Notes: generated by a model not told the origin, from the letters alone. DNA of 27,091 nucleotides from an uncultured Streptococcus sp. (GCF_959025735.1 NZ_CAUFJQ010000011.1:1-27091), one strand, 5' to 3'; counted from the stretch's first letter, positions 1 to 9,593 are shown. Numbers and translations are program-made.

Positions 1-708
1 GAAGCCTTCCGTAAAGTCTTCAACAACGCCTATGAAAATGGTGTGCCAAATGAAGTCTTGCTCGACTTCTTGTCAAATCCAGTAGCAGAGAAATCTTCTT
101 CTGTGAAAGCGACCATCAACGTCTACCGTCCATTTATCTGGATCTTTATGCTAGAAATCTTGAGCCTCTTTACAGCCTATCTCTTTGCGACTCAGCCAAT
201 CATCCGCAAGGTGAAAGATCGTTTCAAATTAAATCGCTTGCAAGAATCAGATCTCTTGTCTGTCGGTGTCCTTGTAGGACTTTCTCTCATCCTTGGACTG
301 GTGATCGGAATGATTTCAAGTATTCAACTCTCTGTTGGTCGTGAATATGTGCCTTCATGGGTATTCTTAGCGGTTCTAGCAAGCTTTGTCTTGGTACAAC
401 TGCAATACCTTCTCTTGAAACACTTCCGTGTGATTGGAATGGGACTGGCCTTCTTCATGTTGATCAGCTATGTCTACCTATCAAGTGCGATCGGAACGAC
501 CGCGACCTTGTCAGGCCTTCCAGCACTGGTTAAAAATGTCAACCTCCTTTCTATTTTAGAAGGACAGTTTGCGGGTTACTTTGATGGACAAACAGCCGGT
601 ATCGGCGTCTTCTTCGGATTGTTGGTCTTCTTCGGCCTTTTGGCCCTTGCCAATATCTTCATTCCAAAGAAGTTTACTCAAACAAAGGAAATTGAATCAA
701 GCTTATGA
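1..708 (+). CDS. esaA: T7SSb membrane protein EsaA, C-terminal part (5' end outside window)
   Basis: The reading frame is open from base 1, so this is the 3' end of a longer gene; the GTG at 43 lies inside the gene and is not a start. About 235 codons are visible. They hold five strong hydrophobic segments (beginning FIWIFMLEIL, SVGVLVGLSL, WVFLAVLASF, VIGMGLAFFM and GIGVFFGLLV), matching the polytopic C-terminal membrane half of EsaA/YueB proteins. EsaA is a core T7SSb subunit whose large extracellular domain, not seen here, projects through the wall. The stop overlaps the essA start by 4 bases (ATGA), so translation is probably coupled. Assignment rests on topology plus the esaA-essA-esaB-essB-essC order. 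esxA would be expected just upstream, outside the window. Confidence 0.9.
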   Translation, partial: EAFRKVFNNAYENGVPNEVLLDFLSNPVAEKSSSVKATINVYRPFIWIFMLEILSLFTAYLFATQPIIRKVKDRFKLNRLQESDLLSVGVLVGLSLILGLVIGMISSIQLSVGREYVPSWVFLAVLASFVLVQLQYLLLKHFRVIGMGLAFFMLISYVYLSSAIGTTATLSGLPALVKNVNLLSILEGQFAGYFDGQTAGIGVFFGLLVFFGLLALANIFIPKKFTQTKEIESSL

Positions 709-1160
709 AAAAAATGATGTATCTTCTCTTTGTCCTTAGTCTCTTGCCAGTGGTTGTTGTTTCTGCAGATGATTTTATTGATAATCGTCTGCAGGTCAAC
801 AACTCACGTCTTGAGACAGAGCAGGAAAAGACACTTGGGGGCCAATTGGATGCGACTGAGTCTCTTTTCAATGAGAAGGATCAGAAAAAATTAGCAGATG
901 AAAAACGCAAGCAAGAGAAACAATTGACCGATTCAGACGGCCAGTTGTTTTCTGCTATAAAGGGAAAGAAAAAAACAGGGCCTGAAGCGGACCTGTTCCA
1001 GCCGGAAAATCAAAAATTATCTAAATTTGAATCCAATGTGGAGGACAATTCGGCAAGTTTGGCGGATTTTATTCCAGCCTTGCAAATGCTGGCTTGGAGT
1101 GCCCTTCTCTTTGGGATTGCTGGCTATATTTCCTATCGAATCTATAGAAAAGAGGCCTAA
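705..1160 (+). CDS. essA: T7SSb component EssA
   Basis: 151-aa protein with an N-terminal hydrophobic signal or anchor (about residues 1-21, ending VVVVSA), a charged Glu/Lys/Gln-rich extracellular middle and a C-terminal transmembrane helix (about 125-145) followed by a short basic tail (YRIYRKEA). This topology and the place between esaA and esaB are those of EssA, a small essential membrane subunit of the Firmicutes type VII secretion machine. The ATG overlaps the esaA stop, and the stop at 1158-1160 directly abuts the esaB start, so the genes are one operon. The family is poorly conserved in sequence; the call relies mostly on size, topology and synteny. Confidence 0.87.
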   Translation: MKKMMYLLFVLSLLPVVVVSADDFIDNRLQVNNSRLETEQEKTLGGQLDATESLFNEKDQKKLADEKRKQEKQLTDSDGQLFSAIKGKKKTGPEADLFQPENQKLSKFESNVEDNSASLADFIPALQMLAWSALLFGIAGYISYRIYRKEA

Positions 1161-1403
1161 ATGGACCAACATATCAATGTCACCTTCCGTATGAATGGTG
1201 CAAGCCATGACCTCCGGATCCCAACGCGGATGGAGGTGCGACGCTTGATTCGGGAATTGGATCAGATCTTTGGGTCTGCCATGGAGCCTAGAAGCAAGTA
1301 TCAGTTGCGCGTGGTAAATAAAGGCATCTTGCTGGATGAAGGCAAGGTGGTACAAGAGTATCCGATCACGAGTGGTGATCTGATCGAGATTGAGGAGTGG
1401 TAA
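1161..1403 (+). CDS. esaB: T7SSb ubiquitin-like protein EsaB (YukD family)
   Basis: 80-aa cytoplasmic protein with the size and pattern of the YukD/EsaB ubiquitin-like fold: a beta hairpin at the N-terminus (INVTFRMNG...LRIPTRMEVRRLI), a helix, then a C-terminal strand with the motif GDLIEIEEW. EsaB is a required accessory subunit of T7SSb; the homologous ubiquitin-like domain in actinobacteria is fused to EccD. It starts at the base after the essA stop, with AAGAGG inside the essA 3' end as ribosome binding site. Its own last codons contain the ribosome binding site for essB. Confidence 0.9.
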   Translation: MDQHINVTFRMNGASHDLRIPTRMEVRRLIRELDQIFGSAMEPRSKYQLRVVNKGILLDEGKVVQEYPITSGDLIEIEEW

Positions 1404-1404
1404 G

Positions 1405-2694
1405 GTGAAAGAAGAACAATTTACTCTGGAAGAACAAGTCTTCCGTTTTGAAAAAGAAGAAACCCGCTGGCGACTGGACCTCAAGCGTTCAGAAGTGGAT
1501 AGCCAGGATTTACGCAATTTATGGATTTTGGATCTCCATCATCCCCTGTTTTTAGAGCAAAGCATGACGGCCGATCAAGACCAGATTCATCTGACCTATC
1601 AGACAGATGCGCTGGGCTTGAGTCCAGAAGAAATCAAAGAATTACCAGTTTCAGACCGTCTGCGTCTAGCCATCAATGTCTTGGATTTGGCGCCAGCCTT
1701 GGAGCTTCCAGTGACCTTTATGTTGCATCCTATCAATTTGTTTGTGACCAAGGATGCACAAGTCAAGATTGCTTACCGCGGGGTTCCGGGAATGATGGTG
1801 CCACGCAAGTGGGATCAGGTTGAATTCTTGCGCCAGGCTAAGTGCTATGCCGTTACTCTTTTTGGAGACTGGGACTTCATGGAGCTCTATCAAGGGACGC
1901 TTGAATTAGAAGATCTGCCAGATTTCTTGGTAGAAATCCGTGATGCCGCTAGCTTAGAAGAGATGAAAGCTCTCTTAGAGAAAGCCTACCAAGAACGCAA
2001 GGAAGAGGAAGAAAAGACCTTGACCTTGGTTTCAAGTCGTCAACACCGAATCTTTAAGTTGGCAACAGTGTGGCTTTCAGCTGTAGTGGCCCTCTTACTC
2101 TTGCCCTTGATCTATTTGGTCTTTTTCCAAGCCCCCTTTAAAGAAAAGTTGCTTCAAGCGGATACTGCTTTTCTTAAAGTAGACTACACCGGTGTGATCG
2201 ATGAGTTGGAGGGAGTGGCTCCAAGCAGTCTTCCAACGACACAGAAATACGAGTTGGCGACGTCTTACTTGCAAGGCTTGAATTTCTCAGAGGACCAAAA
2301 GAAGGTCATCCTCAACAACGTCACGCTCAAATCAGACAGTCTCTATCTCCACTACTGGATCTATATCGGCCGTCATGACTTTACCCAAGCGCTGGATACA
2401 GCCAAGCGGATCGACGATTCAGACTTGATCATCTATGCCCTTCGTAAAGAAATCAAGGCGACACGTGATAGCGAAAAACTCTCTGGTGAACAGCGCGAGA
2501 AGAAACTCTCTGAGCTAGAGGGCGAATACAAGAAATACTGGGATGCCCGCTCTAAACTCTTGGAAGCAGAGACAGATGAAACCAAAGCTTCCACTAGCAG
2601 CTCAACAACGGCTTCGTCTACAGAAGGTTCCTCAACAGAAAGCTCGTCTTCTACAACTGCAAGCTCGACTGAGTCTAGCGACCACAAGGAGTAG
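1405..2694 (+). CDS. essB: T7SSb component EssB (pseudokinase-like membrane protein)
   Basis: 429 aa when started at GTG 1405, which sits seven bases after an AGGAG (1393-1397) inside the esaB 3' end; the TTG at 1390 overlaps that ribosome site and is less likely. The cytoplasmic N-terminal half (about 1-210) corresponds to the pseudokinase-like domain of EssB/YukC. A single transmembrane helix spans about 219-240 (LATVWLSAVVALLLLPLIYL), followed by an extracellular helical domain. EssB bridges EssC and EsaA in the secretion core. The last 35 residues (395-429) are almost only Ser, Thr, Glu and Ala, a low-complexity tail that reads as flexible or wall-spanning. The gap to essC is three bases. 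Confidence 0.92.
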   Translation: MKEEQFTLEEQVFRFEKEETRWRLDLKRSEVDSQDLRNLWILDLHHPLFLEQSMTADQDQIHLTYQTDALGLSPEEIKELPVSDRLRLAINVLDLAPALELPVTFMLHPINLFVTKDAQVKIAYRGVPGMMVPRKWDQVEFLRQAKCYAVTLFGDWDFMELYQGTLELEDLPDFLVEIRDAASLEEMKALLEKAYQERKEEEEKTLTLVSSRQHRIFKLATVWLSAVVALLLLPLIYLVFFQAPFKEKLLQADTAFLKVDYTGVIDELEGVAPSSLPTTQKYELATSYLQGLNFSEDQKKVILNNVTLKSDSLYLHYWIYIGRHDFTQALDTAKRIDDSDLIIYALRKEIKATRDSEKLSGEQREKKLSELEGEYKKYWDARSKLLEAETDETKASTSSSTTASSTEGSSTESSSSTTASSTESSDHKE

Positions 2695-2697
2695 TCT

Positions 2698-5600
2698 ATG
2701 AAAAAACGTATCATACTCTATAAAAAAGGTTTTCGCTATGAGCTAGCGCTAGAAGAGGGAAAAACAGCCACCGTATCGAATCAAGAAACAGCTCAGTTGA
2801 CCCTGGCTTCGCAAGAAAATCCCCTTCATTTCCAATGGAGTCAAGGAGAAATCTTCTACCAGTATGGTGAAGATAAGGGCGTGCTTGAAAATAGCAAAAT
2901 CCTTGGGGATGTGGTCTGCTACTTGGCGACAGGAGAAGTCCATACCTATGAACTGCTAGACAAGGAAGAAATTCTCGTAGCAGATGAAAAGGGTGCGGAT
3001 GTGCGCTTGCACTATCCAGTGCGCTTTATCCTTGTAAAAAAAGAGCAGACATGGACTTGCCAGCTCTTATCCGGAAAACTCTACCATAACCACAAACTCG
3101 TCAGTGAAACGACTTTTCCACTGGCCTTTGGGGATGAGCTTGCCATTGGAGATGTGACCTTTAAGCTCTATCCAGAAGAATTTGGTGTGGAAGGGACTGT
3201 CGAAGTAAGTCCTTATCTGGTGCCTCGCTTGCATTCGCGCTATGACTTCTACAAGGACTATCCAGAGTACCACCGGTCTCCGCGGATCATCTACCGGAGT
3301 TCAGAAGACAAGATCTTGATCAATCCTCCGGGAGCGGAGCCTCAAAAGCCATCGGATGAACTCTTGAAGTTGATCATGCCCCCTCTCATCATGGTTGGGG
3401 TGACCCTCTTGATCACCATTTTCCAACCGCGGGGTCTCTATATCATTGCGACAGTCTCCATGTCTGTGGTCAGTGTGATCTTTTCGGTCCAAGGATTCTT
3501 CAAGAATCGTAAGAAATACAAAGAAGACAAGAAAGAGCGCGTGGAGCTCTACCATCTCTATCTCAAGGACAAGGCCAAGGACTTGGAACAGCTATCTCGT
3601 AAGCAGCGAGAAGGCATGTTTTACCATTTCCCAGCGATCGAAGATTTGACCAAGATGGTCAAACGCTATGACTCGCGGATCTACGAAAAAACACCGCTTC
3701 ATTTTGACTTTTTGGCCTATCGCTTGGGCTTGGGCAAGGTTCCAACCAGCTATGAGCTCAAATATGGTCAGGAAGAGCGCAGTGGGAAGAAAGATGCCTT
3801 GGAAGAAGAAGGCTATGCTCTTTTCCAAGCTCATCAAAAGATCGATAATCTTCCGATTGTAGCCAGCCTCAATCGTGGACCAGTAGGGTACGTCGGTCCT
3901 CGTCCTATCGTGCTAGAGCAGTTGCAACTCCTCGTTGCCCAATTGGCTGTCTTTCACTCTTACCATGATCTGACCATTATCCCGATCATTCCAGAAGAGG
4001 AAAAAGAAAGCTGGGATTGGATGCGCTGGTTGCCTCATGCGACTCTGCAAGATATGAATGTTCGTAGCTTTGTCTACAATCAGCGGACACGCGATCAGGT
4101 CTTGAACAGTCTCAACCAAATCCTCAAGCTCCGCAAGGCGCAAAAAGAGGAAGAAAAAGCCAATGATACCAAGATCTTCCATCCGCACTATGTGGTCCTC
4201 ATTACCGATGAGACCTTGATTTTGGACCATGTCATCATGGAGTTTTTCCGTGAGGATCCGACAGAGCTCGGCTGCTCCATCATCTATGTGGCAGACGTGC
4301 TCTCATCTCTTTCTGAAAATATCCAAACCGTTATCTCTATCAAGGACCGCAACCAAGGGCAATTGCTCTTGCAAGAAGGGGTTCTTCGGGAGCTTGACTT
4401 CCAATTGGATCACTTCCCTGAAGGTTATGACAAGGAAGCCATCTCGCGTGGCCTTGCGCCTCTCAAGCATATCCAACAGCTCAAGAGCTCGATTCCAGAC
4501 TCAGTGACCTTCCTTGAAATGTACCAGGCGGGAACTTTCAATGACCTCAAGGTCTTGAGTCGTTGGGAGAGCCATGCCCCTTACCAAAGTTTGGCTGTTC
4601 CGATCGGTCTGCGCGGGAAGGACGATTTGGTCTACCTCAATCTCCATGAAAAAGCCCATGGACCACACGGTTTGATTGCAGGGACAACCGGTTCTGGTAA
4701 GTCTGAAACCATTCAGTCTTATATCCTGAGCCTTGCCGTCAACTTCCACCCACACGATGTGGCTTTCCTCCTCATCGACTACAAGGGTGGGGGAATGGCC
4801 AACCTCTTCAAGGATCTGCCTCACTTGCTTGGAACCATCACCAACTTGGATGGCGCCCAGTCCATGCGGGCCCTAGCCTCTATCAATGCGGAGATCCATC
4901 GTCGGGAACGCCTCTTTGGTCAATATGGGGTCAACCATATCAACCAATACCAAAAGAAATTTAAACTGGGTGAAGCGACAGAACCGCTTCCTCACCTCTT
5001 CTTGATCAGTGATGAGTTCGCCGAACTCAAGGTCAACCAACCAGACTTCATCAAGGAATTGGTCTCTATCGCACGTGTCGGGCGTTCCCTCGGGGTGCAC
5101 TTGATCCTTGCGACGCAAAAACCTTCTGGGGTCGTGGATGACCAGATCTGGTCCAACTCCCGCTTCAAGCTAGCCCTCAAGGTGGCAGATCGTGGGGACT
5201 CTATGGAGATGCTGCGGACGGCAGATGCGGCTGAGATCACCCAGACCGGTCGTGCCTACCTCCAAGTCGGAAATAACGAAGTCTATGAACTCTTCCAAAC
5301 CGCTTGGTCAGGAGCAGACTACCAGCCTGAGAAGGACCAGCTAGGGATCGAAGACCATACCATCTACTTGATCAATGAACTGGGCCAATACGAAGTCCTC
5401 AACCAAGACCTCTCTGGTCTGGATATGGCAGAAGAAATCAAGGAAGTGCCGACAGAGCTGGATGTCATCGTTCAAGAAATCAACCACTTGCACCAACAAG
5501 AAGGCATCGCAGCTGTGGCCCAACCATGGTTGCCACCGCTCAAAGAGCGGATCACGCTGGATGAGTTGGACAAGGTCGTACCGATCGAGGCTTGGCAAAA

Positions 5601-7098
5601 ACGGACAGCTCCAAGCGTCCTAATCGGGGTCGCCGATATTCCGCAAGCGCAAAAGCAAGAAGCTGTTGCTATCGATCTGTCAAAAGATGGGAATATCCTC
5701 CTTTACGGAAGTCCAGGTACAGGAAAGACCACTTTCCTACAGACAGCCGCAATGGATCTGGCTCGCAAGCAGAGTCCAGAAAATCTGACCATGTACCTGC
5801 TGGATTTTGGAACCAATGGTCTAGCACCCTTGACTCAATTGCCACATGTGGCTGATAGCCTCTTGCTGGATCAGACGGAGAAAATCCAGAAATTCATCCG
5901 GATCATCAACCGCGAGTTGGATCGCCGCAAGAAGCTCCTCTCTGAGCATGGAGTCGGCACCATCGCCCTCTACCGTGAAGTGACCGGTAAGCAAGAGCCA
6001 ACCATGGTCATCCTCATGGATAGCTATGAGTCGATGAAGGACGAGCCTTATGAGACAGATCTCTTCAAGCTCTTCATGCGAATCTCTCGTGAAGGTCTCA
6101 GCATCGGTGTGCACTTGATCATCACAGCTAGCCGTCAGAACAACCTACGGGCACAGCTCTATTCAAACTTCAAGCACCAGCTGACCTTGCCACAAAATGA
6201 TATCTCTGAAGTCCGCGGTATCGTGGGAGCAACCCCACTAGCGTCTACGATGGAAGACATCAAGGGTCGGGCACTCATGAAACGTGACGAAGTCGATGTC
6301 ATCCAGTTCGCTCTACCAGTCGCAGGAGACAATGATATTCAAATCATCAACAACCTCCGCGACCAAGTCCAAAGTCTCAAAGAGATGTGGACAGGCCGCA
6401 CTCCAGCAGGCATCCCAATGGTGCCAGATGAGTTGACAGAAGCAGCCTTCTATGGACGTGAGGATGTAGCAACCTTGCTGGATGAAGGAAAAGTGCCACT
6501 CGGATTGGATCTGGAAACAGTTGAACCGGTAACATGGGATCTCAAGAAAGGCAATCTTCTCTATCTGACAGATAAGGAAGAGCAGATGACACAATTCGTT
6601 AAACAAATTGCTCGCAACAAGCAAAAGGTGATTGTGTTGGCGCCAGCCTATAATGAATTGCCAGAGATGGAAGGTGTGACAATTCTTTCTACGAAGGAAG
6701 ATTATGTAGCTGGAATCAAGAAAATGGAAGAAAATATCCAATTGAGATTGGAACAGCAGAAACCGCAACATGAAGCAACGATTGTACTATACAATCAACT
6801 AGAACTTATGAATGATCTAAGTATGGATCTTCAATCTAGTCTGAACTATGTCCTTGAAAAAGGGACGCGTGCAGGCTATGCTACAGTAGCCATGAGTGGT
6901 AGTCAGTTGAATCGAAAAATTGACGAAGTATCAAAATCTATCAAACTTTATAAACAAGCGATCGTGGCTATGCGGATTACAGACCAAAGTGTCCTAAATG
7001 TTATCAATCGACCAGTCCGTGAAGAACCACTTGATAGCCAGGTGAACTACTATGTAGAAGATGGATTTGTAAGAAAAGTGAAAGTATTAATGAAATAG
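2698..7098 (+). CDS. essC: T7SSb FtsK/SpoIIIE-type ATPase EssC
   Basis: 1466-aa motor of the T7SSb machine. In order: two N-terminal FHA-like domains (about 1-200), two transmembrane helices (about 225-268), then three FtsK/SpoIIIE-like ATPase domains. D1 has an intact Walker A (GTTGSGKS, 662-669) and Walker B ending ISDE (D772, E773). D2 has Walker A GSPGTGKT (1004-1011) and an LMDS Walker B (D1108), with Ser where Glu is usual. D3 (about 1280-1466) shows no G-x4-GK-[ST] motif; the equivalent place reads LLYLTDKEEQ. D1 powers export; in S. aureus the variable C-terminal end of EssC specifies which cargo set is secreted. Start ATG is preceded by AAGGAG. From about 6580 the codon use turns AT-rich (17/60 G+C at 6781-6840 against 35/60 at 5041-5100), like the cargo genes downstream. 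Confidence 0.96.
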   Translation: MKKRIILYKKGFRYELALEEGKTATVSNQETAQLTLASQENPLHFQWSQGEIFYQYGEDKGVLENSKILGDVVCYLATGEVHTYELLDKEEILVADEKGADVRLHYPVRFILVKKEQTWTCQLLSGKLYHNHKLVSETTFPLAFGDELAIGDVTFKLYPEEFGVEGTVEVSPYLVPRLHSRYDFYKDYPEYHRSPRIIYRSSEDKILINPPGAEPQKPSDELLKLIMPPLIMVGVTLLITIFQPRGLYIIATVSMSVVSVIFSVQGFFKNRKKYKEDKKERVELYHLYLKDKAKDLEQLSRKQREGMFYHFPAIEDLTKMVKRYDSRIYEKTPLHFDFLAYRLGLGKVPTSYELKYGQEERSGKKDALEEEGYALFQAHQKIDNLPIVASLNRGPVGYVGPRPIVLEQLQLLVAQLAVFHSYHDLTIIPIIPEEEKESWDWMRWLPHATLQDMNVRSFVYNQRTRDQVLNSLNQILKLRKAQKEEEKANDTKIFHPHYVVLITDETLILDHVIMEFFREDPTELGCSIIYVADVLSSLSENIQTVISIKDRNQGQLLLQEGVLRELDFQLDHFPEGYDKEAISRGLAPLKHIQQLKSSIPDSVTFLEMYQAGTFNDLKVLSRWESHAPYQSLAVPIGLRGKDDLVYLNLHEKAHGPHGLIAGTTGSGKSETIQSYILSLAVNFHPHDVAFLLIDYKGGGMANLFKDLPHLLGTITNLDGAQSMRALASINAEIHRRERLFGQYGVNHINQYQKKFKLGEATEPLPHLFLISDEFAELKVNQPDFIKELVSIARVGRSLGVHLILATQKPSGVVDDQIWSNSRFKLALKVADRGDSMEMLRTADAAEITQTGRAYLQVGNNEVYELFQTAWSGADYQPEKDQLGIEDHTIYLINELGQYEVLNQDLSGLDMAEEIKEVPTELDVIVQEINHLHQQEGIAAVAQPWLPPLKERITLDELDKVVPIEAWQKRTAPSVLIGVADIPQAQKQEAVAIDLSKDGNILLYGSPGTGKTTFLQTAAMDLARKQSPENLTMYLLDFGTNGLAPLTQLPHVADSLLLDQTEKIQKFIRIINRELDRRKKLLSEHGVGTIALYREVTGKQEPTMVILMDSYESMKDEPYETDLFKLFMRISREGLSIGVHLIITASRQNNLRAQLYSNFKHQLTLPQNDISEVRGIVGATPLASTMEDIKGRALMKRDEVDVIQFALPVAGDNDIQIINNLRDQVQSLKEMWTGRTPAGIPMVPDELTEAAFYGREDVATLLDEGKVPLGLDLETVEPVTWDLKKGNLLYLTDKEEQMTQFVKQIARNKQKVIVLAPAYNELPEMEGVTILSTKEDYVAGIKKMEENIQLRLEQQKPQHEATIVLYNQLELMNDLSMDLQSSLNYVLEKGTRAGYATVAMSGSQLNRKIDEVSKSIKLYKQAIVAMRITDQSVLNVINRPVREEPLDSQVNYYVEDGFVRKVKVLMK

Positions 7099-7112
7099 AA
7101 GGGGGACGAATT

Positions 7113-7430
7113 ATGGGATATGTATTAATAATGGATACCGAGGGAAAGGAAGCTAAATTAGCCTATATTCGATCTAAGATGTCCCAAATTGAGAAAGTCA
7201 TTGCTGGATTAAATGGAGTTACAACGAAAGTTGATTATGTTTTAGTTAGTGATGAGAATATTAAGGCGAGCTACCATTTAGCGGGTAAAAAATATCAAAC
7301 CTTGACGGAAGATGAAGAAAACATTCTGAAGAATATTGAATCGGTTTTTAATAATAAAAGATCCACAATAATTGAGGAATTAAATGCAAAATACCGAGAG
7401 TTGCAATCCGAGGCAGCCATGTTATTATGA
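7113..7430 (+). CDS. small helical T7SS partner protein (DUF5082/YwqH-like)
   Basis: 105-aa, charged, mostly helical protein 14 bases after essC with a strong GGGGGAC ribosome site. It reads as two long helices flanking a short aromatic-glycine turn (YHLAGKKY, about residues 54-61), which resembles the helix-turn-helix layout of WXG100-like and DUF5082 (YwqH) proteins that accompany LXG effectors. No signal peptide or membrane segment is present. Its place directly ahead of a large effector-like gene suggests it binds that protein's N-terminal helical region and helps deliver it to EssC. The family name is tentative; it could be another WXG100-like family. Codon use is AT-rich, unlike esaA to mid-essC. 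Confidence 0.55.
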   Translation: MGYVLIMDTEGKEAKLAYIRSKMSQIEKVIAGLNGVTTKVDYVLVSDENIKASYHLAGKKYQTLTEDEENILKNIESVFNNKRSTIIEELNAKYRELQSEAAMLL

Positions 7431-7454
7431 TTTTTTGAGAAATAAGGGGAATTA

Positions 7455-9593
7455 ATGTCAACTATTACTGTTAATGATATGACTCAACTTGCTTTGTTAG
7501 GGAAAAATATGAAGGAAGTAGCAAAAAAATATGAGTCAGGTATAGCTAATGCATATAAAAAATTCGAATTAAAAGTATCAGGGAATGAGGGAGTAGCTAT
7601 TGCAGAGTTTGTCAATAAGTTAAATCAAATTCAAAAGGTAGTATTCAATGATTATCCTTCTTACCTCGATGATTTTGGCTCTGTTATGGTGAATTATGAA
7701 GCTTTACTTAACGGTCTGGGATTTGAAAAGGAAGTTTGGTCGAAGGACGGCGGTGAAGGTGCAGAAGGTGTAAAAAATAAACTAATAGTAGACCAAAAAA
7801 ATAAAATAGAAGCTATTCAGAAAAAATTAGATTCCTATTTTGCTACAGCTGCAACAATATTAAGTCAAGTGAAAATTTCTGTACAGTCTGAATGTCAAGA
7901 TGCTACTAAAGAATTGGAACAGTCTGGTAGTACTCGAGTACAGACTGACGAAATTATTCAAGGGTATTTTGTTCAATTTTTAGATGGTTTAAAAAAAGTT
8001 AAGGCAAATTTAGAGGCTATTCAAGTAGCGTTAAATCATGCACGATATCTAGGAGATTTGGATCCAAGTGCAGTAGTTAAAGCTATTGCTGAAAAGCGGA
8101 TTACGACAGTAGAACAATTGAAAGCTATTGATGCAATTAGTGATGCAGGAGATGGTAAAATTGTTGAAGCTTTATATTCTCCTAATCCCTATAAGGATCT
8201 TGGAAAAGTAAATGCGACACATGTTAGCGAAAATATGATGACAATTGCTTATAGTTTCCTGTATGAGGAAGTAGAACGTATTCAAAAAGGTAAGACTGAC
8301 TTCTCAAACTTAAAAACCTTTTTAGATGCTCTACAGGCGCAGAATTCATCAGACGTAGCAACCTATACAGAAAAATTAATTAAAGGAGGAGATAGATATG
8401 GCTTATCGCTTATTGCACAAGCATTTGATAGTAAGCCAGAGTTTCCTTTAAATGGATCTGTTAAGGATTATGAGAAGTATAAAGAGGAGTTGTTGAAATC
8501 TGAACCTGAGTTGGCTAATATACGTCACAAACTGTTCTTAGCAAACTCTTTGACAGGGTTGTTTGAAGGAATGAATGTTTATCAACTAGGAACAAACAGA
8601 ATTCCTCAATCAATGGGAGAATCAGTGATAGCAAATGTTATAGATACGAAATCTCTTAACCTCACTCCTCAAGGACTAACTTTTAAATTGGTACGACATC
8701 AGGTTGGAAGTAATGGACAGGTAAATGTAAATAGTTATGAAAAAGAATTTTCAGTTAGTGGAGATCAATATACAGAGAGATTACGTCAACTAAACGAGAG
8801 ACGAAATAAGGCTGGACTGGAGTTTTTGTCAAATGTTATGAAGATGAGTGCTTCTGCTGCAGCAGGTCCTTATGGGCCAATGGCTGCAATGGGAATAACT
8901 GTACTTTCAGATGTCTTCACATATAAGGATGAAGTATCCGATTATGTTGATGCTGCAAGAAATAATAAGGATTATTTTTCTGGTAAAATGGCTAAACCAG
9001 CAGGTGTGACTTTGGATGCACTTCATGCTGTGAGTAAATATTTTGAAACTTCTAATGAACTAGTGAAGAAGATAGATGAAAGTAAAGAAGGTGTAAAAAA
9101 TAAATTGTTTGATATTGGAGGACGTTCGGTTTACCACGCAGTTGATGGGAATTATGAATACAAATCCACCAGTTTCACACCTCAATATGATCTTCAGGCA
9201 GCTTTACAGATTCATGATATGGATAGATCAGGACTAAAAGCCCCAGCATTTCATAAAGCATTGGAGAAAGGACAAAGTATTAAAGAGTCTTTACAATCAA
9301 TGCAAGATTCCCAAAGTGCTCTAATGGATGTGCCGACCGATGACGGTATTTTAACAGATGATGTAAAAAATTATCTACTTGGGAATGGAGATATAACGGT
9401 TGATAAAGTAGGAGCTGATCAAGTCTGGAAGGGGCTAGATAAATTGAGTAATAATAATAAACTTATTGATTCTCAAGGTCAACAATATACTCGTGAGCAA
9501 TTAGTTAGTGATTATACTAATGTTTATCAAAATATATCAGAAGGAGGATTTTTATCTAATGAAATACCTAAAGGCCCTCAGCTTTCGAACTAA
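7455..9593 (+). CDS. putative large T7SS effector, LXG-like N-terminus, unknown activity
   Basis: 712 aa with no signal peptide. The first about 200 residues are amphipathic helices with heptad-like spacing, as in LXG export domains, but a strict Leu-x-Gly at the usual place is not obvious (KVSG near 40-45; an LLNG occurs further on). The middle carries an Ala/Gly-rich hydrophobic stretch (about 462-490, SASAAAGPYGPMAAMGI), which could insert into membranes. No catalytic motif of a known polymorphic toxin is recognised in the C-terminal third. Start ATG follows AAGGGGA. The downstream membrane-protein gene begins inside its 3' end (35-base overlap). The small helical genes on each side and the position right after essC make it a likely secreted cargo protein; the toxin role is inference. 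Confidence 0.55.
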   Translation: MSTITVNDMTQLALLGKNMKEVAKKYESGIANAYKKFELKVSGNEGVAIAEFVNKLNQIQKVVFNDYPSYLDDFGSVMVNYEALLNGLGFEKEVWSKDGGEGAEGVKNKLIVDQKNKIEAIQKKLDSYFATAATILSQVKISVQSECQDATKELEQSGSTRVQTDEIIQGYFVQFLDGLKKVKANLEAIQVALNHARYLGDLDPSAVVKAIAEKRITTVEQLKAIDAISDAGDGKIVEALYSPNPYKDLGKVNATHVSENMMTIAYSFLYEEVERIQKGKTDFSNLKTFLDALQAQNSSDVATYTEKLIKGGDRYGLSLIAQAFDSKPEFPLNGSVKDYEKYKEELLKSEPELANIRHKLFLANSLTGLFEGMNVYQLGTNRIPQSMGESVIANVIDTKSLNLTPQGLTFKLVRHQVGSNGQVNVNSYEKEFSVSGDQYTERLRQLNERRNKAGLEFLSNVMKMSASAAAGPYGPMAAMGITVLSDVFTYKDEVSDYVDAARNNKDYFSGKMAKPAGVTLDALHAVSKYFETSNELVKKIDESKEGVKNKLFDIGGRSVYHAVDGNYEYKSTSFTPQYDLQAALQIHDMDRSGLKAPAFHKALEKGQSIKESLQSMQDSQSALMDVPTDDGILTDDVKNYLLGNGDITVDKVGADQVWKGLDKLSNNNKLIDSQGQQYTREQLVSDYTNVYQNISEGGFLSNEIPKGPQLSN

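Noticed and set aside
1390..1404. TTG 1390 as the essB start
   Set aside because: It overlaps the AGGAG that serves GTG 1405.
9508..9558. Upstream ATG for the module 1 membrane protein
   Set aside because: ATG 9559 has a full AAGGAGG, and the extension would precede the membrane anchor with no support.
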